A DNA stretch of 64,000 bases from an uncultured Verrucomicrobia subdivision 3 bacterium (GTDB taxonomy: Bacteria > Verrucomicrobiota > Verrucomicrobiia > Limisphaerales > UBA11358): the NCBI GenBank assembly GCA_903850425.1, contig CAINLR010000012.1, positions 39,913 through 103,912 on the forward strand, given 5' to 3'. The notes beneath the pieces are model-generated. The model made no database searches. It was not told where the DNA came from and was given only the letters and a program-made list of their open reading frames with translations. Every line of letters begins with the position of its first letter. Position 1 is the stretch's first letter. Made by a program: the position numbers and the translations under genes. Below are positions 18,101 to 26,651 of this stretch, in pieces.

Positions 18101-18928
18101 CAGGAGAAATATCATCTCAAGCTCGAAGATATTCGCAGCGAGTGCATCACCATCACGCTGGCCGACGAAGGCGCCCCGAAAGTGCAGACGCTGACGCCCG
18201 AAGAGATGGCGGCGGCGGGCGTGGCCACCGATTGGAGCGCGGTCAGCCTACAGGTGGCGGCGTTGCAAACCCGGCTGGACGAACTCGGCCCGGTGAATCT
18301 CGTGGCGATTGAAGAATACGAGGAGACCGAGCAGCGCCATCAGTTCCTCACCACGCAGCACGACGACCTGGTCCACGCGAAAATTCAATTGCTGGAGATC
18401 ATCAACCGCATCAACACGCAGACGCGGACCATGTTCGTGGAGACGTTCGAGAAGATTCGCGACAACTTCCGCCTGATGTTCGTGGACGTCTTCGGCGGCG
18501 GCAAGGCGGACTTGATTTTGTCGGATGAAAACGACGTGCTGGAAAGCGGCATTGAGATCGTCGCGCGGCCGCCGGGCAAGCAGTTGCAGAGCATTTCGCT
18601 GCTCTCCGGCGGCGAGCAGACGATGGTGGCGGTGTCGCTGCTCTTCTCGATTTATCAGGTCAAGCCCAGCCCGTTCTGTGTGCTGGACGAATTGGATGCG
18701 CCGCTGGACGAATCCAACGTCAGCCGCTTCGTGAAAATTCTGCAACGGTTTCTCGCCCATTCGCAGTTCATCATCATCACCCACAACAAGCGCACCATCG
18801 GCATGGCCGATGTGCTTTACGGCGTGACCATGCAGGAACATGGCATCAGCAAGATCGTCAGTGTGAAATTCCACAAGGCGGATGAAACGCCGTTGCTCCC
18901 GCAGCTTCCCGAGTCAGCGGTGGCGTAA
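15197..18928 (+). CDS. smc: Chromosome segregation SMC ATPase
   Basis: A 1243-residue SMC protein. The N-terminal ATPase half has [18 protein letters not shown] and Walker [15 protein letters not shown]. Two long coiled coils (about residues 170-490 and 680-1010) flank the hinge at about 500-670 ([12 protein letters not shown] through GNG-type turns). The C-terminal half has the signature [17 protein letters not shown] and Walker [16 protein letters not shown]. It forms the condensin ring for chromosome organisation, loaded by ParB, whose gene lies about 6 kb upstream. No scpA or scpB is adjacent. The 230-bp upstream gap is AT-rich and probably holds its promoter. Confidence 0.97.
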   Translation: MYLKNLTVFGFKSFADKTALNFQPGVTAIVGPNGCGKSNVSDAIRWVLGEQSAKALRGGEMADVIFNGTDGRKPMGMGEVSLTLGGVGEESLRAAGVEVTYEEVTVTRRIFRDGGSEYFINRTPCRLKDIQQLFMGTGIGRTSYSILAQGHITQILSSKPEDRRMIFEEAAGITKFKSQKKESLRKLEYTEQNLLRIADTIKEVKRQIGSLQRQAGKARRYKQIRQELQHLETQLARHQFDVLQGDISERQNAVENLRLEIESSSHNILRFEDEISKLREHLAALEHEVAAQQQRGLELKAGIDRNESRIQFNGERLAEIESQNGRALAEIAQAEERCHAASSELLSVTERLAVAEAALAQHQESLQSKRESLQQIENNLRDSQEKLRQAQSSAFAAAQDLSRVRNELSALDMMKQGNLVRLEKLSAEKLQLEEERMRLEARLLEFTASVELEKLSVATTRGSVEQRQNRLRALQAELQQASVEQDKYLHQQSDKRSRLTVLEQLEGSHEGFDAGAVAALRQSRSVIGSLADRIRVPDQFVAAVENALGHNLQLVLTEQPSSAQEILADLNTNKSGRASVAALAIHQFQDANQLAFVGEMAPSEKSEAAHTGLHAGQIVHAMSVIHAEPSVEPLLKSLLGRTFIAADLSTATAQIQNGHAGCDFVTMGGELLNRHGIYTGGYLNKGANGKAPSSILGRKNQIAELQAELTELQNLVAEASRKRGALLSEQTELQASLQAAQTELREQEVAIATREGEFKALQNSNRLLQQKIETVLFEVESLAAQEQEGFQKREALSLRLNELEARERAGQETVVSLTAELENLRTQRDEANAALTESKVALAADEQLAASFRHQLTALEQRIRELTQVVEQRRNECSSFITRQEQAATEIQDSRAQIERLQHEREQVNAQTAELIGQKNSQDGEISSRDEKLRAQRSRLTELQNQRGGVEVELAQKNMSVQNLREKVQEKYHLKLEDIRSECITITLADEGAPKVQTLTPEEMAAAGVATDWSAVSLQVAALQTRLDELGPVNLVAIEEYEETEQRHQFLTTQHDDLVHAKIQLLEIINRINTQTRTMFVETFEKIRDNFRLMFVDVFGGGKADLILSDENDVLESGIEIVARPPGKQLQSISLLSGGEQTMVAVSLLFSIYQVKPSPFCVLDELDAPLDESNVSRFVKILQRFLAHSQFIIITHNKRTIGMADVLYGVTMQEHGISKIVSVKFHKADETPLLPQLPESAVA

Positions 18929-19104
18929 GCCAAGCATCAGCAGCCCACAGCCAAGGACCAGCGCCACTCACCGTATCTGGCGCGCGTAAGGTGGGGCAAT
19001 AACGCCTATTGGCACGTCATTGGGAGTGGTTGATACCAACCAGAGTCATACCGCACCGTCATTACCTGGCAAAGATAGGACTAAATGGCCAGCCTGCGAA
19101 CAGG

Positions 19105-19134
19105 AACGGCGCAGACAATGGTTTGCGCCGTTTG
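19105..19134 (+). terminator. Probable terminator after smc
   Basis: AACGGCGCA (19105-19113) and TGCGCCGTT (19124-19132) form a 9-bp stem followed by TGTTT. It lies about 175 bp past the smc stop; the intervening sequence shows no gene. Confidence 0.6.
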
Positions 19135-19217
19135 TTTGAAAGAGGATAAGGAACGATTAAGAACCGGGAATGGTTGCGCAGCCTATCAGCATATTGGAGT
19201 GCGGCTGCCACGGAGGC

Positions 19218-20657
19218 TCACCACGAATAATGCACGGTGTAGGTCACGGTCTTTTCTTCGTCTGGCTTCACCGGAATGCGGAACTCGATGGTCTGCGCAT
19301 CTTTCTTCACGAACTCATCGGACTTGGCCTGGATGTCCCAATTGCTCCAGCGGTAGAGGTGCTCGACGACGCAGATTTCCACGGCATCGGTCTTTTTGCG
19401 GTTGCGCAGCTTGATCTCAAATGTCTCGTCAATCCACTTGTCGGCGACATCCACCTTGAAGTTGGTCTGCTTGCGCTCGCCCACGAGGTCAAAGGCATTA
19501 CCGGTCGTCACGCGGACGGTCTCGTTGCGCGGCGTGTGGTCAATGGTGTTCTCGCCGACGAATTGCAATTGCCCGTCGCTGTCGCGGCGATAGAAGCGCA
19601 GTTTTCCCGCCGGTAGCGCGATGCCGAGCTGGTTCGTCTCGGCATTTTTGAACTCGCGCTGGACGATGATCTTCTTGTTGTCACTCTGGCCATAGCCTTG
19701 GTCGTAGTTCAGACCATAAAAGCGATAGCCGTTGGCACCATCATAAACGTAAATCGTCGGGGCAAACATCTTCTCGGCGTGAACAAACTCCACTTGCTTG
19801 GTCTCGCGATCGTGGAGCGTGGTCGGGCGGGCGATGGAGTAGAGATGAAATTCATCGAAAGATTTCTCCGTCACTGGCGGAGCAAAGCCACCACCACCAC
19901 CAAAACCACCTGCCGCCGAGCGCATCATCATCGTCCGGTTCTGCGGCTGGATCTTATTCACGTCCCCGGCCATGAGTTTGATGTTGGCATTCTCAAAGGT
20001 CTTGCCACTTTGGTTCTTCATGGTGATCCAGCCGATGAGGTCCACCAAGTCGCCTTTCTCCGGCGAGACGAGATTGTAACTGGCGCTCCAATCAAAGCCG
20101 CCGGTGACGTAGCCGACTTCGGCGTCGAACTTGCCGGGCTGGTCGGATTGCAGCAGCCAGTTGAATGCGGGCTTGAGAATCGTGTCACTGCCAAGATCGG
20201 GAAACAGCGGCGTGCCGGGCAAAGTGAATTGCAGCTTGCCGTTCACCTCGATGATCGGCTGCTCGTTGTTGCCGCCGGGAACGAAGCCGCTGCGGACGAT
20301 CTTGCCGGGGATGAGTTCGCGCACCTCGGTGTTGTCCTTCATGCGCAGCCTTTCAAAATCAAGCGTCTTCCCTTCAAACAGCGAGAGCAGCAGCGGCTCG
20401 CTCACGGGATCATTGCGGTAGTTCTGCTCCAGGATTTGCAGCGAATGCTTGCCCGCTGGATCGCGCAGGATCACGGAATCCGGTTCGACCTGCGCGGTCG
20501 CGCCGGCATAGCGCACGGCGGTCGCGCCGGACTTCAGATCAAGCGGCACGGAGTCGCGCACGACGGCGAAATTCTGATTGTAAATGGTGAGCGCCGGTTC
20601 GGCGAAGGCTGAGAGCGTCAGCAGAGAAAGGGTGACCAGGGCAGGAAGAGTTTTCAT
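19218..20657 (-). CDS. Exported DUF4139 domain protein
   Basis: A 479-residue protein with a Sec signal peptide (MKTLPALVTLSLLTLSAFA). The rest matches the DUF4139/mucoidy-inhibitor-like family: VVRDSVPLDLKSGATAVRY, GFDWSASYNLVSPEKGDLVDLIGWITMKNQSGKTFENANIKLMAGD in pieces, a Gly-rich loop (GGFGGGGGF) near residue 230, and a beta-rich C-terminus ending EKTVTYTVHYSW. Function is unknown; a periplasmic or outer-surface location is likely. A start further upstream is possible but would bury the signal peptide, so the ATG at 20655-20657 is preferred. Confidence 0.85.
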   Translation of the reverse strand: MKTLPALVTLSLLTLSAFAEPALTIYNQNFAVVRDSVPLDLKSGATAVRYAGATAQVEPDSVILRDPAGKHSLQILEQNYRNDPVSEPLLLSLFEGKTLDFERLRMKDNTEVRELIPGKIVRSGFVPGGNNEQPIIEVNGKLQFTLPGTPLFPDLGSDTILKPAFNWLLQSDQPGKFDAEVGYVTGGFDWSASYNLVSPEKGDLVDLIGWITMKNQSGKTFENANIKLMAGDVNKIQPQNRTMMMRSAAGGFGGGGGFAPPVTEKSFDEFHLYSIARPTTLHDRETKQVEFVHAEKMFAPTIYVYDGANGYRFYGLNYDQGYGQSDNKKIIVQREFKNAETNQLGIALPAGKLRFYRRDSDGQLQFVGENTIDHTPRNETVRVTTGNAFDLVGERKQTNFKVDVADKWIDETFEIKLRNRKKTDAVEICVVEHLYRWSNWDIQAKSDEFVKKDAQTIEFRIPVKPDEEKTVTYTVHYSW

Positions 20658-20795
20658 GTTGGTAGTGAGTGCATCAAAGCATAGGACACGCGGCAAGGGA
20701 AGTTATTAGAAAAAACTGCTTTTCGCCACCTTGCGTGGGTTGGGCAAGATCTGGCTGCAATCGCTGCCCTTGAGCCACATGGCGAATCGCATCGT

Positions 20796-20818
20796 GTCCG
20801 CCCCAAAAGTTGGCGGAC
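20796..20818. repeat. GTCCGCC/GGCGGAC hairpin
   Basis: GTCCGCC at 20796-20802 and GGCGGAC at 20812-20818 form a 7-bp stem in the divergent gap between the DUF4139 and PKD genes. It may be a dispersed repeat or an operator. Confidence 0.4.
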
Positions 20819-20893
20819 GGCGGGAAGAAGGCTCCGTGCGTGGCGTTCCGGCCGAATTCCAAGATTGACTCCGCCGTTTAAACATGGAGCAAT

Positions 20894-21991
20894 TTGCGCG
20901 TGCATCACCTTTTCCTCCGCTTTGCCGTTGTGCTGTTGCTGGCCGGAAGTTTTTCGGTCCGCGCCTTGGATCGCACCAATGAAGTTTTCAAAATCTACCA
21001 GTTCCCGGCGGACAAAATTCCAACGATGGATGGACTGACGAACGACTGGAATATCGTGCCGGAAAGTTACGTCATCGGCAGCGAGCAGCTCGTGGATGAC
21101 AACGGCAAGCATCAGGTGACGGATGCGAGCACGCCGAAGATTCGCGTAAAAGTAGGCTGGGTGAAAGGCTTGAACCGGCTGTATTTTCTATACGAGGCAG
21201 AGGATGATTATTGGGATTTCGCGCAGCCGGATTTGCACAATGACACGTTTGAGGTTGTCGTGGACGGCGATTTGTCCGGCGGGCCGCTGATCGAAAAGTT
21301 TTCTCCCGCCAAGCCTTTCCTCGGGCAATGGGAAACTTACTTCGCACTGCAAGGCACGCACGCGCAGAACTACCACATCTTCACTCCGGCCAAAGATAAA
21401 GACTGGTGCATGGTGTGGGGACCGGCGCAGTGGCTCAAAGAACTTCCTTACGCCAACGCCGCGCAGAAATACGATTTCCTGCCCGGCCAGCCGGGGCATT
21501 ACGCCTTGGAATTTTGGATCACGCCCTTTGATTACGCGGGAGCCGAAGGACCACAGCGCGCCGTCGAATCGGTGCTCAAGGAAAACAAACTCATCGGCAT
21601 GTCATTTGCATTGATTGACTATGATGACGTGAATTCCGGCAGCACCAATAATGGCTTTTGGAATCTCTCGCGCCATCACACGATGTATGGCCAGGCCGAC
21701 CAACTGTGCGCCTTCAAGCTGATGCCGCTGGAACCGCACTTCCGTAAGGCGATTGACGCGCAATGGAGTTTTCAAGTCGTGGACATGGAACGGCGACTCG
21801 TCGCGTTCAAGGATTTATCCGTCGGCGAAATCAAATCGTGGCACTGGGACTTCGGCGATGGCGAGACTTCGACCGAACCAAATCCCATTCACGCCTACAA
21901 GAATCCAGATCACTACGTCGTGGTGCTGGACGTGGAAGGTCCGGCCGGCAAAGCCCGCCATTCAAAGGTTTGGAATGTGGTGGTGAAATAG
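20894..21991 (+). CDS. Exported CBM9/DOMON-like domain protein with C-terminal PKD domain
   Basis: About 365 residues with a Sec signal peptide (HLFLRFAVVLLLAGSFSVRA). The central part resembles CBM9/DOMON-like sugar-binding folds: PTMDGLTNDWNIVPESYVI, then LYFLYEAEDDYWDFAQPDLHNDTFEVVVDGD. The last 80 residues form a PKD domain (AFKDLSVGEIKSWHWDFGDGETSTEPNP, HAYKNPDHYVVVLDV, split here). There is no ATG at the right place; the start is TTG at 20894 or GTG at 20900, both downstream of GGAG at 20886-20889. It probably binds an extracellular polysaccharide. Confidence 0.75.
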   Translation: MRVHHLFLRFAVVLLLAGSFSVRALDRTNEVFKIYQFPADKIPTMDGLTNDWNIVPESYVIGSEQLVDDNGKHQVTDASTPKIRVKVGWVKGLNRLYFLYEAEDDYWDFAQPDLHNDTFEVVVDGDLSGGPLIEKFSPAKPFLGQWETYFALQGTHAQNYHIFTPAKDKDWCMVWGPAQWLKELPYANAAQKYDFLPGQPGHYALEFWITPFDYAGAEGPQRAVESVLKENKLIGMSFALIDYDDVNSGSTNNGFWNLSRHHTMYGQADQLCAFKLMPLEPHFRKAIDAQWSFQVVDMERRLVAFKDLSVGEIKSWHWDFGDGETSTEPNPIHAYKNPDHYVVVLDVEGPAGKARHSKVWNVVVK

Positions 21992-22076
21992 ATAACACAT
22001 TGGTTTAGATGGGAAATCGGACTTGAAACAAGCGCAGAAAAAACATTAAATCCAACATCGCTTTGAAAAAGCCCGG

Positions 22077-23513
22077 ATGAAAACGCCCCTTCATATTTTG
22101 TTTGCGGCATTATTGATGATGAGTGGTGTTGCCGATGCTCAAGTCTATAACATTCTCCATAACTTCGGCAGCCAGGATCGCGACGGCACCGCTCCCGAAG
22201 GCGATTTGATTTTGAACAGCAACATCCTTTACGGCACGACGGTCAGCAGCAGCACGAATTACAACGGAATGTTTTTCAAGATCAACACCGATGGGAGTGG
22301 ATATAAAGTCCTCTACAGTTGGACGAACGGTTTTGTGCCCGAAGGCGGAATGGTTTTAATCAGCAACACACTTTACGGCACGATGTTCACCGGCGGGGCG
22401 GCGGCCAATGGAAGCATTTTCAAAATCAACACCGACGGCAGCGGCTTCGCCCAACTGCACAGCTTTGCGCCTACCGTGCCGTCCGGATTTGGAACCAATT
22501 ATGATGGGAACCGTCCGCAACGCGGTGTGATCACGGATGGCATCTGGCTTTATGGAACGGCGCGATACGGTGGTGCAAATGGTAACGGAACGGTTTTCAA
22601 AATCGGCACGGATGGATCTGGATTTGCTGTCATCAAGACATTTCCCGCCACTTATCTTGGCACCAACAATGTCAGCGGAAACCTGGTCGTCACATCCGGC
22701 ACAAATTCCGACGGTGCTTATCCAATCGGTTCATTGGTTTTCGATGGCAGCACGCTATACGGAACAACTTATAAAGGCGGCACCTCAAATGGAGTCGTCT
22801 TTGCCATGCAGACCGATGGCGGCGGTTTTAATGTCTTGAAATATTTTCCATCCATCAACGGTATCGGCACCAACAGCGATGGGGCGGCACCGGTCGCTGG
22901 ACTGACATTGAGTGGCGACACGCTTTACGGAGTTGCGGTGGGTGGTGGCAGCGGTGCTGCCGGAAATATTTTCAAGCTAAAGACCAATGGCGCCGCTTTC
23001 ACGGTCTTGCATGACTTATCTTACAACGATGGGATGTGGCCCCCAAACACACTGTTTCTTGATGGCGGCACTCTCTATGGGACGACGGCTGCTGGCGGCA
23101 TTTCCAACAAAGGAACCATCTTCATGCTGCTGACCAATGGTGGAAATTTTACGGTGCTAAGGAATTTTGATAATAACACTGGCTCGCAGTGCAATTCAAA
23201 ATTCGTTGTGAGCAGCAATATCCTTTATGGCACAGCTAACAGCGGCGGAGCCAACGGCGGCGGCGTGGTTTTTGGCATCAAGATATTGCCCCAAATCTTC
23301 AATGATCGGAATTTCGGGATACAAGCCAACGCGTTTAGTTTCAATTTTACAGGGATTTCAAATCAGACAGCCATTGTCGAGTTCAGCACAAATCTAGCGC
23401 AACCGTCATGGTTGCCGTTGCAGACGAATTTGCTAAAAGGCGCGCCAGAGTTCTTTTCCGATCCGCAATCTGGCCAATACCCAAATGGCTTTTATCGCAT
23501 TCGTTCACCCTGA
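22077..23513 (+). CDS. Secreted GloVer-repeat (TIGR03803-type) beta-propeller protein
   Basis: A 478-residue protein with a signal peptide (LHILFAALLMMSGVADA) and about seven repeats of the form LYGTT-x-GG-x-NGTVFKI-x-TDGSGF-x-VL-x-F, the hallmark of the choice-of-anchor GloVer repeat. This family is abundant in Verrucomicrobiota and Planctomycetota. A C-terminal beta domain of about 75 residues (FNFTGISNQTAIVEFSTNL) follows and probably serves in surface retention. The function is unknown; the repeats should fold as a propeller. The nucleotide sequence is more AT-rich and simple than that of its neighbours. Confidence 0.85.
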   Translation: MKTPLHILFAALLMMSGVADAQVYNILHNFGSQDRDGTAPEGDLILNSNILYGTTVSSSTNYNGMFFKINTDGSGYKVLYSWTNGFVPEGGMVLISNTLYGTMFTGGAAANGSIFKINTDGSGFAQLHSFAPTVPSGFGTNYDGNRPQRGVITDGIWLYGTARYGGANGNGTVFKIGTDGSGFAVIKTFPATYLGTNNVSGNLVVTSGTNSDGAYPIGSLVFDGSTLYGTTYKGGTSNGVVFAMQTDGGGFNVLKYFPSINGIGTNSDGAAPVAGLTLSGDTLYGVAVGGGSGAAGNIFKLKTNGAAFTVLHDLSYNDGMWPPNTLFLDGGTLYGTTAAGGISNKGTIFMLLTNGGNFTVLRNFDNNTGSQCNSKFVVSSNILYGTANSGGANGGGVVFGIKILPQIFNDRNFGIQANAFSFNFTGISNQTAIVEFSTNLAQPSWLPLQTNLLKGAPEFFSDPQSGQYPNGFYRIRSP

Positions 23514-23564
23514 CGCTCCCAAAAGCATTGCCGCCGCTACGCTGTCTTCTAACATCCCTTCGAA

Positions 23565-24911
23565 ATGAATTTCTTTAACTATGTCTTTCTGATTGCTTCT
23601 TTGCTATTATGCAAGTTTTCTTCCTCCGCCAAAACTTTCAACGTCCTCGACTTCGGCGCGCGAGGTGACGGCATGACGCTCGACACGGCGGCGATTCAGC
23701 GCACCATTGACGCAGCAGCGGCCGCCGGCGGTCAGGTTTTGATTCCGCGCCGGCACACGTTTCTCATCGCCACGCTGGATTTGAAGGGCGGTATTGATTT
23801 TCACGTCGCAGGCACGCTGCTGATCAGCACCAATCAGCGCGACTATGCGACTGATGGCGTCATCACCGCGTCCAGCGCGCCCGATTTGAGAATCACCGGC
23901 AGCGGCAAGATTCTCGGCCAATCGCTGTCGTTCATGACCGGCTATGACGCGACGAATGAATGGTGGCTGTTCAAGGAATTTCGGCCCAAGATGTTTGTCC
24001 TGACCGGTTGCACCAATCTGGTGGTGCGCGACCTCACCTTTGGCGACGCGCCATTCTGGGGCTTGCACATGCTGGGCTGCGAAAACGTGTTGGTGGACAA
24101 CGTGACCGTGGACAACCGCCTCGACGTGCCGAACGACGACGGCATTGATCCCGACCATTGCCGCAATGTGGAGATCAAGAACTGTCATCTCACCTGCGGC
24201 GACGATGCGATTGTGCTGAAGTCCACTCGGCAGACGAATGATTTTGGTGACTGCGCGAACATCCACGTTCACGATTGCGTCATCCGCACGCAGGATGCCG
24301 GGTTGAAGATCGGCACGGAAACGACCGGCGATATCCACGACGTCTTGTTTGAGCGTTGCAAAATTATTTCCAGCAGTCGCGGACTTTGCATCCAGCTTCG
24401 CGACGAGGGGAATGTATTTGGCATCGCGTTCCGCAACATCCAATTCACCTCGCGTTACCACAGCGATCCGTGGTGGGGCCGGGGCGAGGCGATTTCTTTC
24501 ACGGCGCATCAACGAAGTCCCGGCGGAAAACTCGGCAAGTTACATGACATAACGGTGGAAAATGTTACTGGTCGCGCCGAGAACAGTGTTCGCATCAACG
24601 GTTCAGCGGCAAGCCGCATGGAAAATATCCGGCTGAAGCATGTTGCCGTGAGGCTGGGGCGCTGGACAAAATACACCGGCAGCGTGTTCGACAACCGTCC
24701 GACCAAAGTGTTGGACCCGGTGGAAATTCATGCGACCGATGGATTCAATGTGCGGTTCGCGGATCAGGTCAGCCTCGAAGGATGTTCCGTGAGCTGGGCT
24801 GAAGATTGTCCGGAAGATTTTCGCGATTCAGTGCGGGCCGAGAATGTGACGGCGCTAAAAGTGGCCGAATTCAAAGGCGATTCCGCGCGGCATCCACGGG
24901 TGGTGCAATAG
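23565..24911 (+). CDS. Glycoside hydrolase family 28-like right-handed beta-helix enzyme
   Basis: A 448-residue secreted protein (signal peptide at residues 1-22) of the polygalacturonase/rhamnogalacturonase fold. It starts with the conserved FNVLDFGARGDGMTLDTAAIQRTIDAA, and the helix core has NDDGIDPDHCRNVEI and CGDDAIVLKS, which match the catalytic Asp-containing NTD and DD regions. The usual GHG-x-SIG and RIK motifs are not obvious: the corresponding coil reads TQDAGLKIGTE. Activity may therefore be on a non-pectic uronic acid or other glycan. It converges on the GH109-like gene, and the proximity suggests a link with the glycan-use island. Confidence 0.82.
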   Translation: MNFFNYVFLIASLLLCKFSSSAKTFNVLDFGARGDGMTLDTAAIQRTIDAAAAAGGQVLIPRRHTFLIATLDLKGGIDFHVAGTLLISTNQRDYATDGVITASSAPDLRITGSGKILGQSLSFMTGYDATNEWWLFKEFRPKMFVLTGCTNLVVRDLTFGDAPFWGLHMLGCENVLVDNVTVDNRLDVPNDDGIDPDHCRNVEIKNCHLTCGDDAIVLKSTRQTNDFGDCANIHVHDCVIRTQDAGLKIGTETTGDIHDVLFERCKIISSSRGLCIQLRDEGNVFGIAFRNIQFTSRYHSDPWWGRGEAISFTAHQRSPGGKLGKLHDITVENVTGRAENSVRINGSAASRMENIRLKHVAVRLGRWTKYTGSVFDNRPTKVLDPVEIHATDGFNVRFADQVSLEGCSVSWAEDCPEDFRDSVRAENVTALKVAEFKGDSARHPRVVQ

Positions 24912-24947
24912 TGCGCTGCCTTGGTCTGCGCGTGAACTTCGATTTGC

Positions 24948-26348
24948 CTACGCGATGATTCCCAGCGGCGCGGTGGTCTTCCAATTGCCGCGCGTGAAGT
25001 CCACAAACTTTTGCGAGGTGCCCTCTTCCTGTTCCGACTTGGAACTCAGCGGACGGACCGAACTCCACATCGCGCCTTCATACACATTCTGGTCCAGCGG
25101 TTCGCCGGCGCGCAGGCATTCGATGATGCGGGTGCGCATGATAAAATCCATCCCGCCGTGACCGCCCATTTTCTTGGCCAGTTCCCCCATGCGTTTCCAG
25201 AGCGGGTGTTCGTATTTCTCGTAAAGCTTTTCAAATTTCGCATCCTCGGACCATTCTTCCGTGTCCGCAAAGCCTTCGATTGCCGCGCGGGCGGGATAGC
25301 CGGCGACCGTGCCTTTGGTGCCCATGAGCAGATCGTGGCGGGAATACGGCCGCGGATTCGTCTCGTCCCATTGCACCATGATGGTGCGGCCGAGTTGGGT
25401 CTTGATGAGCTGCGTGCTGATGTCACCACACTGGAAATTCATCTTGTTCCACTTGTGATCCGGCGGAAATTTGGCCTTGGCATATTGATTGCGCCCGCGC
25501 GCCGGGCTGGCGAAGGAAACGAGGCGCGCGAAGTTGTCTTCCGTGCGCGCGATGTTCATGTATTGCGCCACCGGGCCGAGGCCGTGGGTGGGATAGAGAT
25601 TGCCGCCATTGGGAGTGGCGTAATATTTCGTGCGCCAACTGCCGGTGCCGCGATCCACTTCCATCATCTGTTCACGCAGCGGATGCAGATACGCCGCTTC
25701 GCCGTGGAGCAAGTCGCCGAGCACGCCCTGGCGCGCGAGGTTGAGGAACATCAACTCTTCGCGGTTGTAATTGCAGTTCTCCATCATCATGCAGTGCTTG
25801 CCGGTTCGCTCCGAAGTGTCAACCACCTTCCAGAGATCGGCGATGGTGAACGCCATCGGCACTTCGGTGAAGGCATGTTTGCCGGCTTCCATGGCGGCGA
25901 TGCACATTGGCGCGTGTTCCTCCCACGGCGTGCAAATGATCACGGCGTCAATGTCCGGCCGCGCCAGCAACTCGTGATACTTGGTGGGCGATCCGTAATA
26001 AAGTATCGGGCTCTTCTTGCCGAGCTTTTGCACGCCCTTGCCGCTGTTCTTGGCCCAATCCTCGTAAAGATCGGCGATGGCGACAATTTCCGTGCCTTCA
26101 ATTTGTGCAAACTGGGACACGGCACCGCTGCCGCGCGCACCCACGCCAATGAAGCCGAGGCGGACGGTGTCCAATTTCGGCGCGGCGAATCCGCCCATGT
26201 ATTTGGCGCGAGCCGGCCGAGCCGGCACGTTGGCGGCCTTGGATTCGGTTGGTTTGAGACTGACCGCCGTGGCCGCAAGTCCGGCGCCGACCATGCTCAT
26301 GGTTTTCAGGAAGTCGCGGCGGTTGGAGGGCAAGTTGGCGTTTGACAT
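24948..26348 (-). CDS. TAT-exported GH109-like Gfo/Idh/MocA family protein (copy 1)
   Basis: A 466-residue protein. The N-terminus carries a twin-arginine signal (RRDFLKTMSMVGAGLAATA). A Rossmann domain (RLGFIGVGARGSGAVSQF) and the YHELLARPDIDAVIICTPWEEHAPM segment mark the Gfo/Idh/MocA fold. TYPE signatures of GH109 alpha-N-acetylgalactosaminidases follow: HAFTEVPMAFT, MMMENCNYNREE, YPTHGLGPVAQYMNI and GGHGGMDFIM. GH109 enzymes use a tightly bound NAD for redox-assisted hydrolysis. The start at 26346-26348 is chosen because it puts the RR motif 9 residues in. It is divergent from the MFS operon and paralogous to the gene at 28477. Confidence 0.85.
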   Translation of the reverse strand: MSNANLPSNRRDFLKTMSMVGAGLAATAVSLKPTESKAANVPARPARAKYMGGFAAPKLDTVRLGFIGVGARGSGAVSQFAQIEGTEIVAIADLYEDWAKNSGKGVQKLGKKSPILYYGSPTKYHELLARPDIDAVIICTPWEEHAPMCIAAMEAGKHAFTEVPMAFTIADLWKVVDTSERTGKHCMMMENCNYNREELMFLNLARQGVLGDLLHGEAAYLHPLREQMMEVDRGTGSWRTKYYATPNGGNLYPTHGLGPVAQYMNIARTEDNFARLVSFASPARGRNQYAKAKFPPDHKWNKMNFQCGDISTQLIKTQLGRTIMVQWDETNPRPYSRHDLLMGTKGTVAGYPARAAIEGFADTEEWSEDAKFEKLYEKYEHPLWKRMGELAKKMGGHGGMDFIMRTRIIECLRAGEPLDQNVYEGAMWSSVRPLSSKSEQEEGTSQKFVDFTRGNWKTTAPLGIIA

Positions 26349-26651
26349 AAATTTGAAAATTCCAGTTTTGGTAAACAATCAGCGACGGATTTCGGCAGCA
26401 TAAGTGAAGTGCGTGGCTGGCGTAATACCACATTTGGGTGAGGCTTCGGCTTTTAGGGCTGCAATTTTTTCGGCGCTCCCTAAAATGTGGGATACCCTTT
26501 CGCCAGCGGACCTGCTAGAAGATGTCAACCTTGTTGCTAACCATGCGAATCGCATGGGCTTCTGAAGTGCGGCGGCGGACTTGGTTCACCTCATTTCAAT
26601 GCGAGGTGACAATGGCGCGAATCGGAAACTGAAACAAACCGACGGAACAAT
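26349..26651. promoter_or_regulatory. Divergent regulatory gap between GH109-like copy 1 and the MFS operon
   Basis: About 300 bp without a gene. It contains an inverted repeat TTTTAGGG/CCCTAAAA (26451-26458 and 26478-26485), a 17-bp odd palindrome CCATGCGA-A-TCGCATGG (26541-26557) and a hairpin CACCTC/GAGGTG (26587-26592 and 26603-26608) just before the MFS start. These look like operator or mRNA-leader elements controlling the N-acetylhexosamine island, but no regulator gene is in the window. Confidence 0.5.
26541..26557. promoter_or_regulatory. Candidate operator, 17-bp palindrome
   Basis: CCATGCGA and TCGCATGG are perfect 8-bp arms around a single A. The size and odd-centre symmetry fit a dimeric repressor site. 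It lies about 95 bp upstream of the MFS start in the divergent gap. Confidence 0.45.

Noticed and set aside
18929..19217. tRNA or small RNA gene between smc and DUF4139
   Set aside because: No cloverleaf or conserved RNA pattern; only a terminator-like hairpin at 19105-19134.
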